Positions 61,401 to 64,000 of a stretch of 64,000 bases of DNA are shown here, piece after piece. Under the pieces are notes generated by a model, which searched no databases, was not told the DNA's origin, and saw nothing but the letters and a program-made list of their open reading frames with translations. The stretch spans positions 204,552 to 268,551 of the forward strand of contig CAMVGU010000001.1 in the NCBI GenBank assembly GCA_947167105.1, in the 5' to 3' direction. This DNA is from an uncultured Selenomonas sp. (GTDB lineage Bacteria; Bacillota; Negativicutes; Selenomonadales; Selenomonadaceae). Both the position numbers and the translations under genes were made by a program. The first letter of the stretch is position 1. Each line of letters begins with the position of its first letter.

Positions 61401-62084
61401 TTACCAGCTAAATGAATATCCGCAGATGGTTTCCTGTGTCCCCTGCGCGATGGGAGCAATACCCACCAGGGAAGCATTGCCTTCAAACACGTTGATGCAC
61501 ATCACGACAGCATAAGGCTCTGCGCCGGGGTAGATAGTGCGAGCCTCGCAGACGATGTAGTGATTCACGCCACGCACGGCCTGCGAGCCAATGTACATTA
61601 CCGGTTTGTAGGACACGCCCACAAGGGATTTTTGGACGCTGGCAAAGGCTGCCTGCACATCCGGCGTAAGTTTCTCGCTTTCGATAATGCTGGCAATTTT
61701 TGCGCCCTTACCCCTATCTGCACCTTCTCCCGGCGGCACGTTGATAGCAAGCCCCACGATGTGCTTGTCTTTGTTCTTTGTGGTGCGGATTTCCTCGGCA
61801 ATGAACAGATGATTCACACCGTTGACGATCTGTTTGCCGACATACCAAATGGGTGAGTAGGTCGCCCCCAGCAGATTGCCATTTGCCGCACCTATGGCAG
61901 AGGCCGCATCCTGCGGGAGCTTACTCCCCGGAACGTTGACGATTTCATAACCGTCAAACCTGATGCCCAATTCAATTCCGCCGAACTTCTCGGCAGCGGA
62001 CACGATACCGCCACACAAGACGGCGATGGCCAGTGTGACGGCCATCATTGCCTGCATAATCCTGTTCAAACGGATGTTCTTCAT
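61401..62084 (-). CDS. Secreted protein with two cystatin-like repeats
   Basis: A 227-residue exported protein. A signal peptide (residues 1-31, core AMMAVTLAIAVLCGG) is followed by two related blocks, about 56-118 and 139-201, each built as a helix, then a YVGKQIVNGVNHLFIAEEI or YIGSQAVRGVNHYIVCEAR type strand pair, then a (G/V)(L/M)xINVxxG strand. The QxVxGxNH core resembles the cystatin loop that blocks papain-like proteases, but the match is by eye. The ATG at 62084 has AAGGAAGGA upstream. It follows the split amidase on the same strand. Confidence 0.65.
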   Translation of the reverse strand: MKNIRLNRIMQAMMAVTLAIAVLCGGIVSAAEKFGGIELGIRFDGYEIVNVPGSKLPQDAASAIGAANGNLLGATYSPIWYVGKQIVNGVNHLFIAEEIRTTKNKDKHIVGLAINVPPGEGADRGKGAKIASIIESEKLTPDVQAAFASVQKSLVGVSYKPVMYIGSQAVRGVNHYIVCEARTIYPGAEPYAVVMCINVFEGNASLVGIAPIAQGTQETICGYSFSW

Positions 62085-62134
62085 GTCAATCCTTCCTTTC
62101 ACTTCTTCGCAGTACCCTCAATACTCTTTAATGG

Positions 62135-62374
62135 TCAGTAAAGCCCGGCCCGGTCATTGACCACAAAAGTCCTCAGCATGTCCAAGGACAGATCAAGCCC
62201 TTGCCCGTCACCGTTCAGCAGGCCCTTGTCCATCATCTTTTGGATGGTGGGCTTTGCCCAATCCGGCAACGAATCAACAGTGTTGAAGCGTTCCATCCCC
62301 CTGCCGCCCTGCTTGCAGCCATCCTGCTCTACGGGTGTCTCCGTAGCTGCGGCGGTGTTGTCTATGCCGTGCAC
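62135..62374 (-). pseudogene. C-terminal part of the amidase, separated by an amber codon
   Basis: Directly after the TAG at 62375-62377 the same frame stays open for 79 codons. It encodes a Gln/Gly linker and FNTVDSLPDWAKPTIQKMMDKGLL, with GDGQGLDLSLDMLRTFVV next, a helical segment of the type appended to phage-like and secreted amidases in this group, probably for cell-wall binding. An internal ATG (62296) has a G-rich stretch upstream, so independent translation is possible. The simplest reading is that a nonsense mutation has cut one gene in two. Confidence 0.65.
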
Positions 62375-62866
62375 CTAGTTGTAGTAATAGATGGCTTTGC
62401 CGGTAATCGTGCCGTCATCAAGCAATGCCTGGAGATTTACGCCGGGGCAAGACGTAGCCATAAGCTCCCCATGGCCTACAATGTGGGCACGGTCGATGGG
62501 TATGCCGTAGCGGTCACAGATGTCTGCTACCAACGCGCCGCAACGGTCAAGCTGCTCCGGCGTAGGATTTGCCTGCTGGAAATCGCCAGACAGGTGGATG
62601 CCGATAGTGTGGCCGTTTTCACCGTAGGCATGGCTGCCTATGGCCCACTCAGGACGCCCGCGCTCTATCTTGCCGCCTTTCATTACGACATAGTGATAAC
62701 CGATTCCCGCCCAAGGAGGATTCCGGTTCTTGTGCCATTGGTGTATCTGCTCCGCGCTGGCATCAATATCGTTCTCGCCGGTGTGGTGTATGACTATCAT
62801 GTCAGTGTAGCCACGCTCTGACAGACTGTCAAAGTCAAGGTTAGTCTCTACAATATCCACGCTCAT
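62375..62866 (-). CDS. N-acetylmuramoyl-L-alanine amidase (PGRP/AmpD type), catalytic part
   Basis: A 163-residue peptidoglycan amidase domain without a signal peptide, so probably an endolysin-like or remnant phage enzyme. Zinc ligands are visible: His in DMIVIHHTGEN, His in HIVGHGE with the Cys-containing ATSCPGVNL. GYHYVVMKGGKIERGRPE and IGIHLSGDFQQANPT are also typical of the Amidase_2 fold. I use the ATG at 62866 behind AAAGGAG. The gene ends in TAG, and the same frame runs on for 79 codons, so the protein has lost its C-terminal wall-binding part. Confidence 0.85.
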   Translation of the reverse strand: MSVDIVETNLDFDSLSERGYTDMIVIHHTGENDIDASAEQIHQWHKNRNPPWAGIGYHYVVMKGGKIERGRPEWAIGSHAYGENGHTIGIHLSGDFQQANPTPEQLDRCGALVADICDRYGIPIDRAHIVGHGELMATSCPGVNLQALLDDGTITGKAIYYYN

Positions 62867-63023
62867 GGTCCCTGCTCCTTTCCACAATTACGCAATCATC
62901 ATCGTCATTCCACCAGAGGCAGATGCTGTATGTTTCCGCCCCCGGCCAATAGCCCCTATCCCTCAGTTCCCGCTCACGGTGTTTTCCAGAGGGTGTCTTA
63001 GGCTGTTTCCATAGCCTGGGCAA
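62841..63023 (-). CDS. Small basic-acidic hypothetical protein overlapping the amidase start
   Basis: A 60-residue frame with a TTG start behind AAGGAGAGG. It reads KQPKTPSGKHRERELRDRG, then YWPGAETYSICLWWNDDDD, and overlaps the first codons of the amidase gene by 26 bases. The composition looks protein-like and the site is strong, but no family is recognised, and a short ATG frame of nine codons starts at the same site. It may be a small phage-derived gene. Confidence 0.35.
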   Translation of the reverse strand: MPRLWKQPKTPSGKHRERELRDRGYWPGAETYSICLWWNDDDDCVIVERSRDHERGYCRD

Positions 63024-63055
63024 ATGGCATCCTCTCCTTCCTGAAAATGGGCATG

Positions 63056-63083
63056 AAAAAAGCACCGCTTATTGACGATGCTT
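63056..63083 (-). terminator. Terminator downstream of the transposase gene
   Basis: AAGCATCG and CGGTGCTT pair (one G-U) around an 8-base loop, followed by six Ts on the minus strand. Confidence 0.7.
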
Positions 63084-63133
63084 GCTTATGTTGCATATTA
63101 TCTAGTATAGGAAATTTTAAATAACTTTACGAT

Positions 63134-63961
63134 TTAACATGTAGTATCCGCCTTATTTTTTCTGCGAGTGATGGGAATAGGTGCACGTTTTCCTTTGTTA
63201 TCGAAACTTGCAGCTTTTGCGTTTACTACCTCGTAGACAATGCTGTCAATATCTTCATTTTCGAGATCAATGTCATCCATCTGGTATTTCCATTTATAGG
63301 GTATCGGAGTCTGGTTGATTTCCTCAAAATATAGATATATACGCCTTGTCAATTCTTCCTTGGAGGCCACACGTATTCCCGTGAGCATTTGACGCGTCAT
63401 CTTGCTGAAAAATCCTTCGATCATGTTGAGCCAGGAACCATGTGTAGGGGTAAATACGAACTCAAATCGTCCGGGAACCGTGTTTAAATAACCTTGTGTT
63501 TCCATGGATGTGTGAGCTGAATGATTGTCGAGTATAAGGCGTATTTTATCGCCCTTTGGATACTTTTCATCTAACTTTTGAAGAAACGTTATAAAATCTC
63601 TGCTTTTATGCGTTTCGCTCACCAAAGGCACTGCTTCGCCCGTCAAAAGATCAATGGCCGCCAGCAAGGACAATGTTCCCAGCCGTTCGTATTCATAATC
63701 ACGTAATAACGTGGCAGTTTTCCCTGTATGGGCGACAGGAGGCTTGTCCTCTGATGTGCACGCTATGGCCTGAATCCCGGGCTTCTCATCGTATGACAAT
63801 GTATGGACGGGCTGCTCGTCATCCGGAAACGGGATGAATTCACCGTCTTCGTCAAAACGTAATTCCAACTGCTTGTAAATGACAAGGACATCGTGCATTT
63901 TTTTGTCGAAATTAGGATCTCGCTTCTCACAGTAATACGTTATTTTGTGGGCGTGTTTCAA
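63134..63961 (-). CDS. IS630-family transposase, DDE domain (upstream part in another frame or outside window)
   Basis: A 275-residue DDE transposase domain of the IS630 type. The catalytic residues are in SYDEKPGIQAIA (first Asp), LILDNHSAH (second Asp) and NMIEGFFSKM (Glu); WLNMIEGFF is the family's usual context. The helix-turn-helix part is missing. The frame starts at a TTG (63961) just after an in-frame TAG (63968-63970); in another frame the preceding bases encode HQEVLPEFRQI up to a TGA overlapping that TTG. IS630 elements often use two overlapping frames joined by frameshifting. The left inverted repeat may lie near 63100; the other end is beyond the window. Confidence 0.8.
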   Translation of the reverse strand: MKHAHKITYYCEKRDPNFDKKMHDVLVIYKQLELRFDEDGEFIPFPDDEQPVHTLSYDEKPGIQAIACTSEDKPPVAHTGKTATLLRDYEYERLGTLSLLAAIDLLTGEAVPLVSETHKSRDFITFLQKLDEKYPKGDKIRLILDNHSAHTSMETQGYLNTVPGRFEFVFTPTHGSWLNMIEGFFSKMTRQMLTGIRVASKEELTRRIYLYFEEINQTPIPYKWKYQMDDIDLENEDIDSIVYEVVNAKAASFDNKGKRAPIPITRRKNKADTTC

Positions 63962-64000
63962 ATCTGCCTAAATTCGGGTAACACTTCCTGGTGCCAAAAT

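Overview
The window reads as a contiguous piece of a bacterial chromosome, most likely from a Selenomonadaceae-type Negativicute (Selenomonas, Mitsuokella or a relative). This rests on Firmicutes-style gene order (ylxM-ffh-rpsP-khpA-ylqD-rimM-trmD; tig-clpP-clpX-lon-engB), moderately GC-rich DNA with frequent TTG and GTG starts, an anaerobic ferredoxin-linked oxidoreductase (iorAB), and small families typical of that group. The genus is inferred from gene content. No rRNA or tRNA gene was seen.

Layout. 1-8562 (minus): dnaE, a D,D-carboxypeptidase, rluB, an HI0933-type flavoprotein, aroA and cmk (cut by the left edge); the last five are tightly coupled. 8.6-11 kb: a DUF721/DciA-like protein divergent from dnaE, and a secreted HAD phosphatase followed in frame by the tail of a lost alpha/beta hydrolase. 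11.2-17 kb (plus): a five-gene operon of two acyl/aryl-CoA ligases, iorA, iorB and an ACT-domain protein, suited to aryl-acid/aryl-pyruvate interconversion. 17-24.5 kb: an NlpC/P60 hydrolase, an aldo/keto reductase fragment abutting a structured repeat, a GHKL-like protein, and a minus operon of two membrane transport-type proteins, a formyltransferase, a PP2C phosphatase and an acetyltransferase. 24.7-31.4 kb: an AGCS symporter, a decayed exporter/sigma-factor/leader-peptide locus, a polysaccharide deacetylase, rarA and a diguanylate cyclase.

31.4-52.3 kb is mostly housekeeping on the minus strand: engB, lon, clpX, clpP, tig; envelope genes (GerMN lipoprotein, AMIN amidase, ComEC-like MBL lipoprotein, metallophosphoesterase); clpB behind a large inverted-repeat operator; and the signal-recognition/ribosome-maturation cluster. 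52.4-55.4 kb (plus): a three-hairpin repeat feeding into a promoter, a GntP-type permease, and a serine hydroxymethyltransferase-like protein that has lost its PLP lysine. 55.4-61.1 kb: secreted and unknown proteins, a C39-type peptidase, two tandem DUF445 proteins and galU. 61.2-64 kb is accessory: a tandem-repeat secreted protein, a peptidoglycan amidase split by an amber codon, and an IS630-family transposase at the right edge.

Most interesting are: (i) a roughly 138-nt structured element present twice, with compensatory changes in its third hairpin and promoter-like -10 boxes at both ends; (ii) a 15-16 base promoter core, CAATGGCGTTATAAT, shared by that element and two unrelated promoters; (iii) the lysine-less SHMT paralog beside a permease; (iv) the relic of a peptide-export locus; and (v) the 18+18 nt inverted repeat at the clpB promoter.
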